A stretch of 64,000 bases of DNA from DATKMK01 sp035541895 (GTDB lineage Bacteria > Desulfobacterota > Binatia > HRBIN30 > JACQVA1). Location: positions 1-64,000 of the forward strand of contig DATKMK010000022.1 in NCBI GenBank assembly GCA_035541895.1. The letters are read 5' to 3'. The position numbers were made by a program, and so were the translations under genes. Below the pieces are notes generated by a model. That model was not told where the DNA came from. It did not search any database and saw nothing but the letters and a program-made list of their open reading frames with translations. Positions 53,332 to 61,613 of this stretch are shown piece by piece (positions within the stretch are counted from its first letter, which is position 1; every line of letters begins with the position of its first letter).

Positions 53332-54627
53332 ATGCCAGAGTCGTTCGTGGACAGCGTGGATCTCGAAGCGATCGCGCGGCGCGTCGGGACGCCGTTCTTC
53401 GTGACCAGCGCCGAGGTGCTGCGACGGCGTATCGACGACATCAAGCGACTCACCGACCATCCGCACTTGCAAGCGCGCTACGCGATGAAGGCATACTCGG
53501 CGCGCAAGATCCTCGAAGTCGTCCGCGAGCACGGCCTGTGGATCGACGCGGTATCGGGCAATGAAGTGCTGCGCGCGCGTGGCGCCGGCTTTCCGATGGG
53601 CGCGAACCCGCCGGCGGTCCTGCTGACCTGCGATGTGTTTCGCGACAATGCGCTGCAAGTGGTGATCGAGCACCGCGTGCTGCCGAATATCGGCTCGCCG
53701 GCGATGCTCGACGATCTCCAATCCGCCGGGTACCGCGGACCGATCGGCGTCCGACTCAACCCCGGATTCGGTCACGGGCATGTGCGCGCCACCGACACCG
53801 GCGGCCCCAGCTCGAAGCACGGAATCTGGCACGAGGACGCGGACGGGGTGCGTCGGGCCGCGGAGCGGGCGGGGTTCCCGATCGTCTTGTTGCACGCGCA
53901 CGTCGGCAGCGGTCCGACGCTCGACGAGTTCACCGGCAACATGGCCAAGCTCGGGCACTTCTTCCTCGAACGGATTGCCGACTACCCGGCGCTCGAAGCG
54001 GCAAGCTTGGGCGGCGGCTTGCCGCACGCGTATCGCCCCGATCTGCCGGCGATCGATTTGACACCACTCGCGCGCGCGTTGCGAGACATTCAGGCGCGTC
54101 TTAGCGACAAAGCCGGCCGGGCGCTGCGCGTCGAAATCGAGCCGGGCCGTTACTTCGTGGCGCCCAGCACCGCGTTGGTCGCGCGCGTGACCGACGTCAA
54201 GGCGACCCGCACCAACGACAAGGGGCCGGGGCATCTCTACGCAATGGTCGACGCCGGATTCAACGACCTCATTCGTCCCGCGATGTACGGTTCGTATCAT
54301 CACATCACCGTCCATCGTAGCGATCCGGCGGCGCCGCGTGTACCGGTGGTGGTGGCGGGTCCGCTGTGCGAGTCGGGCGACGTGTTCACCCGCGGTGCCG
54401 ATGAGTTGCTCGAGCCGCGCGAGTTGCCGCGGCCGAAGCGCGGCGACCTGCTGGTGCTGCACGACGCCGGCGCCTACGGCGTGGCGATGAGTTCGAACTA
54501 TGTCTCCCTCGGGCGCGCGCCGCAGGTGTGGCTGGAAGACGGTGGGGCGTATCTCATGGCACGCCGCGAAACGGTGGACGAGATCACCCGCCGCGAGTGC
54601 TTCGAGCGACTGGAGACAGATCGCTAG
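53332..54627 (+). CDS. lysA: Diaminopimelate/ornithine-decarboxylase-fold PLP enzyme (LysA-like)
   Basis: ATG at 53332 has GGAGG six bases upstream; 431 residues. The alanine-racemase-like barrel has the PLP lysine in ARYAMKAYSARKIL near residue 60, HAHVGSGPTLDEF near 195 (His and Gly-Ser-Gly for phosphate), LEAASLGGGLPHAY near 230 and EIEPGRYFVAPS near 276 (Glu-Pro-Gly-Arg). The C-terminal barrel has CESGDVFTRGADEL near 365 with the Cys-Glu-Ser-Gly-Asp motif, and DAGAYGVAMSSNY near 398. DAP decarboxylase is the best call. As no other lysine genes are nearby, decarboxylation of a related amino acid remains possible. Confidence 0.8.
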   Translation: MPESFVDSVDLEAIARRVGTPFFVTSAEVLRRRIDDIKRLTDHPHLQARYAMKAYSARKILEVVREHGLWIDAVSGNEVLRARGAGFPMGANPPAVLLTCDVFRDNALQVVIEHRVLPNIGSPAMLDDLQSAGYRGPIGVRLNPGFGHGHVRATDTGGPSSKHGIWHEDADGVRRAAERAGFPIVLLHAHVGSGPTLDEFTGNMAKLGHFFLERIADYPALEAASLGGGLPHAYRPDLPAIDLTPLARALRDIQARLSDKAGRALRVEIEPGRYFVAPSTALVARVTDVKATRTNDKGPGHLYAMVDAGFNDLIRPAMYGSYHHITVHRSDPAAPRVPVVVAGPLCESGDVFTRGADELLEPRELPRPKRGDLLVLHDAGAYGVAMSSNYVSLGRAPQVWLEDGGAYLMARRETVDEITRRECFERLETDR

Positions 54628-54800
54628 CCCTCACCGAAATGTCGAGCCACCGGCGCACAGAGGACATGCCGCGTTTGTTCAACGGATAGTTTCAGATTTT
54701 CGCGGATCAACGATCGGTCGACATCGCGCTTGTACGCCTCGATGACTGGGTCGGGGGACAGATCGATGTCGGGCGTGGCAATGGCGAAGGAATACTCCAC
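54624..54800 (-). pseudogene. Small remnant with the DPVIEAYKRDVDR motif
   Basis: From GTG 54800 the frame reads IDLSPDPVIEAYKRDVDRSL, IRENLKLSVEQ and then an unrelated tail to TAG at 54624. The motif belongs to a small family I recall encoded next to nucleotidyltransferase-like genes in many bacteria, where the helix normally continues after VEQR. Loss of that continuation and of a partner gene indicates a decayed copy. It overlaps the lysA stop by four bases. Confidence 0.45.
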
Positions 54801-54837
54801 GCATCGTCCCGTGGAAATCGGACGGCGCAGAGGCGCT

Positions 54838-55728
54838 CTATAGCCGCGCGGCTGGAACGATGATGTTGTCGCCGAGCCACTCGATCGCCGCGCGCACTTG
54901 GTCGGGGGTTTCGGAGATCGGCAGGAGCAACACGACCTGGCCAATGCCCGCGTCGCGGTAGCGCTTCATCGCATCGAGGTCACGGCTGGGCAGCGTGTAC
55001 GGCGACGCGATCAACGACAGCTCGTCGCGGCGGCGCCCGCGCGCGGCCAGCAGTCGATCGAGCGCGGCGACGCGTTCGGCCGCCTGTTCGGGTGCGATGT
55101 TCCACCCGAACCAGCCCTGACCCAGGTCGGCGACACGATGAAGAGCCGCATCGCTCTCGCCGCCGAAGATGATCGGCGGATGCGGCTGTTGGACCGGCTT
55201 CGGCGCCATATACACATTGCGCAGCGTGTAGAACTCGGTGTGGTACGATGCGGCTCCTGCGCTCCAGAGCCGCTTCATCACCTCGAGATACGCGCGCGTG
55301 CGTTGCGCGCGCTGCTCGAACGGCGCGCCGACCGCCTCGAACTCCTCTTCGAGCCAGCCGATGCCAACGCCGAAATCGACGCGACCGGCGGAAAGCACGT
55401 CGAGCTGGGCGACGACCTTCGCCGTGTACACCGGGTTGCGCTGCGGCACCAGGCAGATGCCGGTGCCGAGACGGATTCGGCTGGTCACGGCCGCGAGATA
55501 GGTGAGAACCGTGAACGGATCGCCCAACCCACCCTCGGACGGATCGAGCGGCAGGCGGCCATCTTCCGCGTACGGATACTGCGACTCGTAGTGCTCCGTC
55601 AGCACCACGTGCTCGGGCGCCCACAACGCGGCGGCACCGACTTGCTCGGCGGTCTTCGCGATGGCGCGCAGAAACTCCGGCCGGTGACCGGCGCCGAAGG
55701 TAGGAAGGAAAATGCCGATTTGCATCAT
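54838..55728 (-). CDS. LLM-class F420-dependent oxidoreductase
   Basis: ATG at 55728 overlaps the hisN stop and follows GGAGG; 296 residues. MQIGIFLPTFGAGHRPEFLR opens the luciferase-like barrel, ALWAPEHVVLTEHYESQYPY near residue 35 is typical of the TIGR03619 F420 subgroup, and SRIRLGTGICLVPQRNPV near 83, GVGIGWLEEEFEAVG near 115 and PPIIFGGESDAALHRVADLGQGW near 170 complete the pattern. The cofactor is F420 or FMN; the substrate is unknown. It is the last gene of a four-gene minus-strand operon starting with the diiron protein. Confidence 0.85.
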   Translation of the reverse strand: MMQIGIFLPTFGAGHRPEFLRAIAKTAEQVGAAALWAPEHVVLTEHYESQYPYAEDGRLPLDPSEGGLGDPFTVLTYLAAVTSRIRLGTGICLVPQRNPVYTAKVVAQLDVLSAGRVDFGVGIGWLEEEFEAVGAPFEQRAQRTRAYLEVMKRLWSAGAASYHTEFYTLRNVYMAPKPVQQPHPPIIFGGESDAALHRVADLGQGWFGWNIAPEQAAERVAALDRLLAARGRRRDELSLIASPYTLPSRDLDAMKRYRDAGIGQVVLLLPISETPDQVRAAIEWLGDNIIVPAARL

Positions 55729-56507
55729 CGTCCTCCGGTCGGATGTGGCGTGGCCGTGCGAAGAATGTCGAGGGCTTCGTCGTGCACGTGTCCGTTGGTT
55801 GCGAGCGCGGTGCCGCTGTAGATCGTCGGCACCCCGGCGAAGTCGGTGAAGCGTCCGCCGGCTTCTTCGACGATGATTTTCAACGCCGCCATGTCCCACG
55901 GCTTGAGGTCGATTTCCATCATGACCTCGGCCTGACCGCGGGCGATGAAGGTGTGCCCGAAGTAATCGCCGTAGCCGCGCTGGCGTGAAGACGCATCGAC
56001 GAGGCGCTCGAACACCGGCCAGTAGCCGGCGCGCCGGAGCACGTTGAGCCCGCCGAACACCACCATTGATTCACGCAGCGTGCGGCAGTCGGACACGCGA
56101 ATGCGCCCGGATTTGTCGAAGGCGCCGTGTCCCTTCTGGGCATAGAGCAAGTCGTCGACGGCGGGCGCGTAGATTACGCCCGCCACGATCTCTCCCTCCT
56201 CCTCGAGACCAATGAGCGTGGCGAAATAGGGGATGCCGCGGATGAAACTTTTGGTGCCGTCGATCGGATCGATGATCCAGCGCGGCCCGGCGCCTTCACG
56301 GGTCCCGAACTCCTCGCCGACGACGCCGTAGTCGGGAAAGGCACCGATCAAAATCTCGATGATGCGCTGCTCGCACTCGCGATCGGCAACCGTCACCGGC
56401 GAGCGATCGGCTTTGCGCTCGACGGTCAATTCGGTCTGGAAATATTTGCGCGCAATCTCCCCCGCAGCGCGTGCGGCGGCGATCGCGGTTTCGAGGCGCT
56501 TGTCCAT
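55725..56507 (-). CDS. hisN: Inositol-monophosphatase-family phosphatase, probably histidinol-phosphatase
   Basis: The protein has 260 residues. Metal-binding motifs are GEEFGTREG near residue 65 (Glu), WIIDPIDGTKSFIRGIPYFATLI near 77 (DPxDGT) and DLKPWDMAALKIIVEEAGG near 200 (WD). The stretch YGDYFGHTFIARGQAEVMME near 178 is closer to HisN than to inositol phosphatases. It would dephosphorylate histidinol phosphate in histidine synthesis. Context with an acyltransferase and oxidoreductases is not a his operon, so another sugar or alcohol phosphate is possible. Confidence 0.8.
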   Translation of the reverse strand: MDKRLETAIAAARAAGEIARKYFQTELTVERKADRSPVTVADRECEQRIIEILIGAFPDYGVVGEEFGTREGAGPRWIIDPIDGTKSFIRGIPYFATLIGLEEEGEIVAGVIYAPAVDDLLYAQKGHGAFDKSGRIRVSDCRTLRESMVVFGGLNVLRRAGYWPVFERLVDASSRQRGYGDYFGHTFIARGQAEVMMEIDLKPWDMAALKIIVEEAGGRFTDFAGVPTIYSGTALATNGHVHDEALDILRTATPHPTGGR

Positions 56508-56513
56508 TTGCGC

Positions 56514-57635
56514 TCACCCTAGCACACGCGCGACCGCGGTGTTGACCCGACGTTCGATCATGCCGGAGAGCATCGCGAGCACAGCGGTGGCGGCGCAAGC
56601 CGCGGCGACGAAGATCGGCACCGTTGTTCCCCGCAGCCGGTCGCCGACCCAGATGACGAACGGCTGATGCAAGAGGTACAAGCCGTAGGAATAGGTGCCG
56701 ACGCGCGTGAGGATATGCGCGCCAGGGAGCCGCGCGAGCCAGTGCGCGAGATTGGCGCCGAACAACAACAGGCCGCAACCAATGAGGGCGTCGGCGGCCA
56801 CGTAGGTCAGCTTCGATCCGCAGGCGTAGAGTCCGGCAATGTAAAGTCCGAATCCACCAGCCGCCGTTGCAAGCGACAGCAGCCGCCGTTCGATCGCTTG
56901 ACGGCGAGCGGCATAGGCGGCGCCGAGCGCCATGCCGACCGTGAACTCGAACAGCCGGCAGGTGAACAGCGCGCCTTGCAGCAACGCGCCGCTGTCCTCC
57001 GACGGCCACACGATGAGGAACACGTAGCGAGTGATCGCGGTAACGAGCGCGCTCGCCAGCAGGAATGCCGCGGTGCCGAATCGTCGATGCAAACCGTAGA
57101 GGACGGGGAACACGATGTAGAGCTGAAGCTGCAATCCGAAATACCACCACGCGGCGTTGGCGTAGTAGAAGATCTCGTTGAGCGGAATGACCCGGTCGCC
57201 GATGAAGCTGAGGGCGAAGCGATAGTCGATCGGCTCGATCCGCAGTTGCGACGGCGAGAGCAAGTAGACCACATGCGCAAGCCAGTAGAGCGGGAAGAGT
57301 CGGATGAGTCGGCTCCGATACCACGCCCGCCAAACGACGGGGTCGCGCTCGGGCTTGCGGGCGAGCGCGAAGCTGAGAGCAAACCCGCTGAGAGCGACGA
57401 ACACCCCGACGCCGTGAAAGCCGAGATAGGAAAAGCCGATGAATCCGGCGCGCATCGAGCACGCAAGCGTGCCGGTGTCAGGCCCGGCTTGCGCACACAC
57501 GCGCTGCCAGTAGCCATGATCGAGCGGCCACGGGAAGCGGCCTTCGCCGAACGCCTTGAAACAATGGAAGTAGGCGATCCACAAAATGGAGAGACCCTTG
57601 ACCGTGTCGGGCCACGCGACGCGCTCACTCGCCAT
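56514..57635 (-). CDS. Membrane acyltransferase (OafA/Acyl_transf_3 family)
   Basis: The protein has 373 residues and about 10 spans. The family start VKGLSILWIAYFHCF (residues 13-27) has His in the usual active-site region. FLGFHGVGVFVALSGFALSFAL follows near residue 73, with RSRLIRLFPLYWLAHVVYLL near 108 and LHQPFVIWVGDRL near 315. It moves acyl groups onto sugars or lipids at the inner membrane. It lies 6 bases before hisN and 15 after the diiron-protein gene. Confidence 0.85.
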   Translation of the reverse strand: MASERVAWPDTVKGLSILWIAYFHCFKAFGEGRFPWPLDHGYWQRVCAQAGPDTGTLACSMRAGFIGFSYLGFHGVGVFVALSGFALSFALARKPERDPVVWRAWYRSRLIRLFPLYWLAHVVYLLSPSQLRIEPIDYRFALSFIGDRVIPLNEIFYYANAAWWYFGLQLQLYIVFPVLYGLHRRFGTAAFLLASALVTAITRYVFLIVWPSEDSGALLQGALFTCRLFEFTVGMALGAAYAARRQAIERRLLSLATAAGGFGLYIAGLYACGSKLTYVAADALIGCGLLLFGANLAHWLARLPGAHILTRVGTYSYGLYLLHQPFVIWVGDRLRGTTVPIFVAAACAATAVLAMLSGMIERRVNTAVARVLG

Positions 57636-57650
57636 GGAGTCGCGATGCGT

Positions 57651-58652
57651 CTAGTTCAAACTGCTCGCGTCGTCGGAGATCCGACTCTCCACCGCCACAC
57701 GCACCAAGGGATGTTGCACGATGCCGAGTGCCTCGATGATTTCGGGTTTGAGCAAGCCGATGCGGCGGGCACTCTTCAACAGATGGGGAATGCGGCGCCC
57801 GCTGAGCACCTCGGCTTCATCGGTCGCGTTGATCGCCTGCTGTTCGCGTAACAGTTGCGGCGCGATGCGATCGGCCTCGTCCATCCCGGCTGCTCGCAAT
57901 CGAGCGAGGAGGCGACCCAAGAAGATGGGACCGGGCCGATCGCTCAAGACGCTCAGGATCTGGCCCAGCCAACGGCGGGCGAAGTTGATTTGTTCATCGA
58001 GCGAGCGCTGCTTCATCCACTCGGCGAGATACAGCACGCCGAATCCCATGTGGCGGCTTTCGTCGCGTGTGATCAACGTCACGATTTGGCGCAGGAGCGG
58101 ATTGCGCGCGTAGCGCACGAGGTTCTCGAAGATCGTCATCGCGAAGCTTTCGAGGAAGAACTGTTCGGTGGCGATGATTTCGAGCGGATCGTTGGTGGCG
58201 AGCAATCCGTCGAAGGTCATCTCGATTCCCGGATCGATGTCTTCGACCGGCTCGTTCATCTTTTCGATGAAGCGGCGATAGGCGAGGTGATGCCGGGCTT
58301 CGTCCATCGCTTGCGCGACGGCATGGTTGCGGTAGTCCTCCTCGCGCAGCGCGAGCGCGAGTTTCGCGCACACGTCTTGGGCCACGCTCTCGCCGACTTG
58401 CAGCATGTTGAGCGTCCGCCCGAGACCCCGGCGAGTGACGCGCGACTTCAGCACGTCCGGCAGGCTCCGAAAGGTGGCGGTCTGGCCGAAGGCGTTCCAA
58501 TCGGGATCGACCAGCGATTCATCCGCGCTGACCGCCTGACTCCAGTCGACGTCGTGTTCGATGTCCCAATCGGCCGAGTGTGCCTTGGCGAACAGGGCGT
58601 TGATGCCTTGGTGTCCGGTATTGTGAAGTCGGAGCAGCTCGCGCGTTCTCAT
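57651..58652 (-). CDS. Diiron ferritin-like protein (AurF-like oxygenase type)
   Basis: ATG at 58652 has GGGAG eight bases upstream; 333 residues. Two EARH/ESRH motifs set eight-helix ligands: AMDEARHHLAYRRFI near residue 115 and ITRDESRHMGFGVLYL near 200. Additional Glu occur in VGESVAQDV near 82 and TEQFFLESFAMTIFENL near 160. This is the E-ExxH-E-ExxH pattern of diiron proteins, arranged as in the AurF/ferritin-like oxygenase group. It probably activates oxygen to hydroxylate or oxidise a small molecule. The Rieske ferredoxin gene 173 bases away, divergent, is a candidate electron donor. Confidence 0.75.
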   Translation of the reverse strand: MRTRELLRLHNTGHQGINALFAKAHSADWDIEHDVDWSQAVSADESLVDPDWNAFGQTATFRSLPDVLKSRVTRRGLGRTLNMLQVGESVAQDVCAKLALALREEDYRNHAVAQAMDEARHHLAYRRFIEKMNEPVEDIDPGIEMTFDGLLATNDPLEIIATEQFFLESFAMTIFENLVRYARNPLLRQIVTLITRDESRHMGFGVLYLAEWMKQRSLDEQINFARRWLGQILSVLSDRPGPIFLGRLLARLRAAGMDEADRIAPQLLREQQAINATDEAEVLSGRRIPHLLKSARRIGLLKPEIIEALGIVQHPLVRVAVESRISDDASSLN

Positions 58653-58825
58653 CTCATTCACTCCCAGATGCATCGAGTTAAGCCCGCGACCGGTCGAGAT
58701 GCAACCATGTCGGGCATCTCGCTCGCTGCCTTGCCGGTAGCGCGCGGTTTCCCTAGAATCCGCCGCCACAATACCCGAAACCTCCGCGGATCGACGCGGA
58801 GCGAGTTGAAGAGGAGCGATCAACG

Positions 58826-59131
58826 ATGGCAGAGTTTGTCCGTGTCGCCGCCGCCGGCGATATTCCGAAGGGAGAAGGCAGAACGTTTGAGCTGAACGGG
58901 AAGAAGATCGCCGTATTCAATTGCGGCGGTGCGTACTACGCGATCGATGATGCGTGTAAACATCAGGGGGGGCCGCTGGGCGAGGGCGAACTTGACGGTA
59001 CCGTTGTCACCTGTCCGTGGCACGGGTGGACCTACGACGTGACGAGTGGCGAGTCGCCGGACGATCCGGGGTGCTCGGTCGAACGCTACGAGGTCAAAGT
59101 CGACGGCGACGCCGTCTTGGTTGGAGTGTAG
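58826..59131 (+). CDS. Rieske [2Fe-2S] ferredoxin
   Basis: The 101 residues have a good GAGGAG site before ATG. The cluster motifs are CKHQGGPLGEG near residue 44 (Cys-x-His) and CPWHGWTYD near residue 63 (Cys-x-x-His), as in small soluble Rieske ferredoxins of dioxygenase systems. It would carry single electrons to an oxygenase. No reductase gene is nearby. It converges on infA. Confidence 0.92.
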   Translation: MAEFVRVAAAGDIPKGEGRTFELNGKKIAVFNCGGAYYAIDDACKHQGGPLGEGELDGTVVTCPWHGWTYDVTSGESPDDPGCSVERYEVKVDGDAVLVGV

Positions 59132-59151
59132 TTGAGTCGTTCCGCGGGCGG

Positions 59152-59367
59152 CTAGCCGCGGTGCACGATGAAGCCGTGGGTCGGGTCGTAGGGCGAAACC
59201 GCAACGGTGACGCGGTCGCCCGGGATAACCTTGATGTGAAACCGGCGCAGCCGGCCGCTGATGCGGGCGGTGAATTCGCGCCCCTTTTCGCCCTGGACGC
59301 GAAACTGTCCGCCGGCGAGGGATTCGGTGACAGTACCCTGAAATTGAATGAGATCGTCTTTTGCCAC
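59152..59367 (-). CDS. infA: Translation initiation factor IF-1
   Basis: The 71 residues form the IF-1 OB fold: MAKDDLIQFQGTVTESLAGGQFRV, then ISGRLRRFHIKVIPGDRVTVAVSPYD. Length and motif order are normal. It lies 11 bases after rpsU on the same strand. This rpsU-infA pairing places two ribosome-related genes in one transcript. Confidence 0.93.
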   Translation of the reverse strand: MAKDDLIQFQGTVTESLAGGQFRVQGEKGREFTARISGRLRRFHIKVIPGDRVTVAVSPYDPTHGFIVHRG

Positions 59368-59378
59368 GGTAGACTCTT

Positions 59379-59684
59379 TTACGCCCCGCCGCGCACGCGC
59401 ATGACGCGGGCGGCTTGCCGGCGGCGCCGCCGGATTGCTTCACGGGTCTTTCGGCGCTTGCGGTCGCCGGGTTTCTCGTAATGTTCGTGACGCTTGAGAT
59501 CCTTCAGCAGGCCCTCACGCATCACCAATTTCTTGAACGTCCGCAAGGCGGACTCAACGCCTCGGTCGTCGACGACTACGGTCAGCGCCTGCGTGCGACG
59601 TAATGGCGCGGGGACCCCATCCCCGCTTGCGCTTGGATGACTCTGGGGCAGCGCTTCTTCACGCAGTTCGCTCGCTTCGACCAT
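59379..59684 (-). CDS. rpsU: 30S ribosomal protein S21 with N-terminal extension
   Basis: From residue 35 the sequence is a normal S21: TVVVDDRGVESALRTFKKL, HEHYEKPGDRKRRKTREAIRRRRR. The only ATG/GTG/TTG in frame ahead of it is ATG 59684, which has GGAGG about ten bases upstream and adds 33 residues (EASELREEALPQ...). A CTG at 59585 directly before the S21 core is the only short alternative. I favour the long form because of its ribosome-binding site. Confidence 0.88.
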   Translation of the reverse strand: MVEASELREEALPQSHPSASGDGVPAPLRRTQALTVVVDDRGVESALRTFKKLVMREGLLKDLKRHEHYEKPGDRKRRKTREAIRRRRRQAARVMRVRGGA

Positions 59685-59969
59685 ACTGTTCTTTCCTCCG
59701 TCTCCGCCCGCGTTTCACGCGCGGGAACTCATTTCGTCGTCTTGCGGCGCTATCGCTCATGGCCGGGCGCCGCAGGCTACACGGCTCCGACAGCCACCAC
59801 ACCACCCCAATCACTCTGCGCGTTGCTTCCGGTGATTACACCGGAGTTGACTCTCGTCCGAGGTCAGTCGGTCAGAACAGACGAGATACCGCAGCACCGC
59901 CGCGGCATATAGCAGCGTTCTCAGCCTGAGTCGAGACCAGTTGAGTGACGCTGCGGTGGGCGCGGGCAT

Positions 59970-60266
59970 TCAGCGGCGATGCCACCCGCCGCCCGAGCCG
60001 CCACGGCCGCCCCCGCCTTCGCGTTCGCGCGCTTCGCTGACCTTGATTGGCCGGCCCTTCAGGTCCTTGCCGTCGAGCTGTTGGACCGCTTGCTGGGCTT
60101 CGGCGTCCGAACTCATCTCTACAAAACCAAATCCGCGAGACTGGCCGGTCGCGCGGTCCATGATGACCGCGACCGATTCGCAGGTGCCCACCGCCGAGAA
60201 CGCTTGCCGCAGATCCTCCTCGCTCACGGAATACGCGAGGTTGCCCACGTGAAGTTTCTTTCCCAT
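59970..60266 (-). CDS. Glycine-rich RRM RNA-binding protein
   Basis: The 98 residues form one RNA-recognition motif: RNP2 is KLHVGNLAYSV (residues 4-14) and RNP1 is RGFGFVEM near residue 45, with LDGKDLKGRPIKVSEA to finish the fold, then a short Gly/Arg tail. Bacterial proteins of this type are often cold-induced and bind single-stranded RNA. The 285 bases between it and rpsU and the 277 bases upstream show no gene. Confidence 0.92.
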   Translation of the reverse strand: MGKKLHVGNLAYSVSEEDLRQAFSAVGTCESVAVIMDRATGQSRGFGFVEMSSDAEAQQAVQQLDGKDLKGRPIKVSEAREREGGGGRGGSGGGWHRR

Positions 60267-60543
60267 CCTAACTCTTCCTTTCTGATCGCGGTTACGACGG
60301 TGTCAGCACCCGCGTTCGAGCCGTGAGTGCGACCCCTCCGTCGAAGACCCAAACATCCTTGGAATCCACATTGCGCCCGCGTTGCAGGGTATGGTGGCTG
60401 GCGACAAGCACACGCGATCAATCGCGGGCTTCTTTAGCACTGTCGATAGGCTCATCGCAAACGCAAATCATCAACCGCGTGCAGTCCTAAACGACCGCTC
60501 GGAGCGCGCGTCGATTGCTCGGGGGCCCGGCGCGCCGCGGCCT

Positions 60544-61344
60544 TCAGCCACGCCGTTGCCGGCGTTGGGCGGCGCGGAAATCCGGTTTTCGCTTCTCAAC
60601 GAACGCGTTGCGGCCTTCGATGGCCTCGTCGGTTTGGTAGTACAGTTCGAGCGCGCTAAAGCCCATCTCGGTAATGCCATGAATGTGATCGGTGTCGGCG
60701 TTGAACGAATACTTCGCCAACTTGAGGGCCGTGGGGCTCTTTTCCAACAGCTCGGCGCACCACCGCTGGACTTCGGCGCGTAGCTCGGCCGCCGGCACGA
60801 CCGCGTTCACGAGGCCCATCGCCAACGCCTCAGAAGCGCTGTACTGACGACAGAGGTACCAAATCTCGCGGGCCTTTTTCTCGCCGACGATGCGAGCGAG
60901 GTAAGCCGTCCCGAACCCCGGATCGACGCTGCCGACGCGCGGTCCGGTTTGGCCGAAGATCGCGGTGTCCGCCGCGATGCTGAGATCGCAGAGCACATGG
61001 AGCACGTGCCCGCCGCCGATGGCGTAGCCGTTCACCATCGCGATCACCGGCTTGGGAATGTTGCGGATGATGGCGTGCAACGACGCGACATCGAGGCCAA
61101 TGCCGGGGGCGTTGCCGTAGCCCGCCCCGCCGCGCTCCTTCTGGTCGCCGCCGCTGCAGAATGCCTTGTCGCCCGCGCCGGTGAGTACGACGACACCCAC
61201 CGCGTCATCCTGCCAGGCCTGGCGAAACGCGGCCACCAGCTCATCAACGGTTCGCGCGCGAAAGGCGTTGCGCACCGCCGGACGGTTGATGGTAATCCAC
61301 GCTACTCCATCGGTCCATTCGAACAGAATATCCTCGAACGGCAT
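60544..61344 (-). CDS. Crotonase-family enzyme, BadI/MenB-like
   Basis: The protein has 266 residues. VAWITINRPAVRNAFRA opens the crotonase fold. AFCSGGDQKER near residue 62, NGYAIGGGHVLHVLCDL near 105 (oxyanion hole), GQTGPRVGSVDPGFGTAYLARIVGEKKAREIWYLCRQYSASEA near 130-170 and a C-terminal EGRNAFVEKRKPDFR define the MenB/BadI subgroup. SVDPGFG and YYQTDEAIEG look closer to 2-ketocyclohexanecarboxyl-CoA hydrolase (BadI) than to naphthoate synthase. No other menaquinone or benzoate gene is in the window, so the choice is unproven. Confidence 0.75.
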   Translation of the reverse strand: MPFEDILFEWTDGVAWITINRPAVRNAFRARTVDELVAAFRQAWQDDAVGVVVLTGAGDKAFCSGGDQKERGGAGYGNAPGIGLDVASLHAIIRNIPKPVIAMVNGYAIGGGHVLHVLCDLSIAADTAIFGQTGPRVGSVDPGFGTAYLARIVGEKKAREIWYLCRQYSASEALAMGLVNAVVPAAELRAEVQRWCAELLEKSPTALKLAKYSFNADTDHIHGITEMGFSALELYYQTDEAIEGRNAFVEKRKPDFRAAQRRQRRG

Positions 61345-61613
61345 CGCTGCCCTCCTTGCCGCGGCACGAGGCGCATCTCAGCGGCAAGCGCGCCGCGATG
61401 TCAACCCTGTCGAGAGTCACAACACTGCCCCGACCCCAAGGGGCGCGCTCGGAGAGCCCGCACCACCAGGGGGCGCATTCGCTGCGGTGGAACACGATCG
61501 GCGAGCGGGTCCAAAGGCGGCGCGCTTCCAACGGGGGGATTCGGCCTCGGTCACGATCTCGCCGTGGATTGTCCTTGACGAAAGTGTGAAGTCTCGTGCT
61601 ACAAGCATGGGTC

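Noticed and set aside
53167..54462. Minus-strand open frame of 431 codons
   Set aside because: It is antisense to the LysA-like gene, which has its own ribosome-binding site and all PLP motifs.
60413..60426. CGCGAT/ATCGCG inverted repeat followed by a T-rich run as a terminator
   Set aside because: The T-run would serve only a plus-strand transcript, and no plus-strand gene ends there; probably chance.
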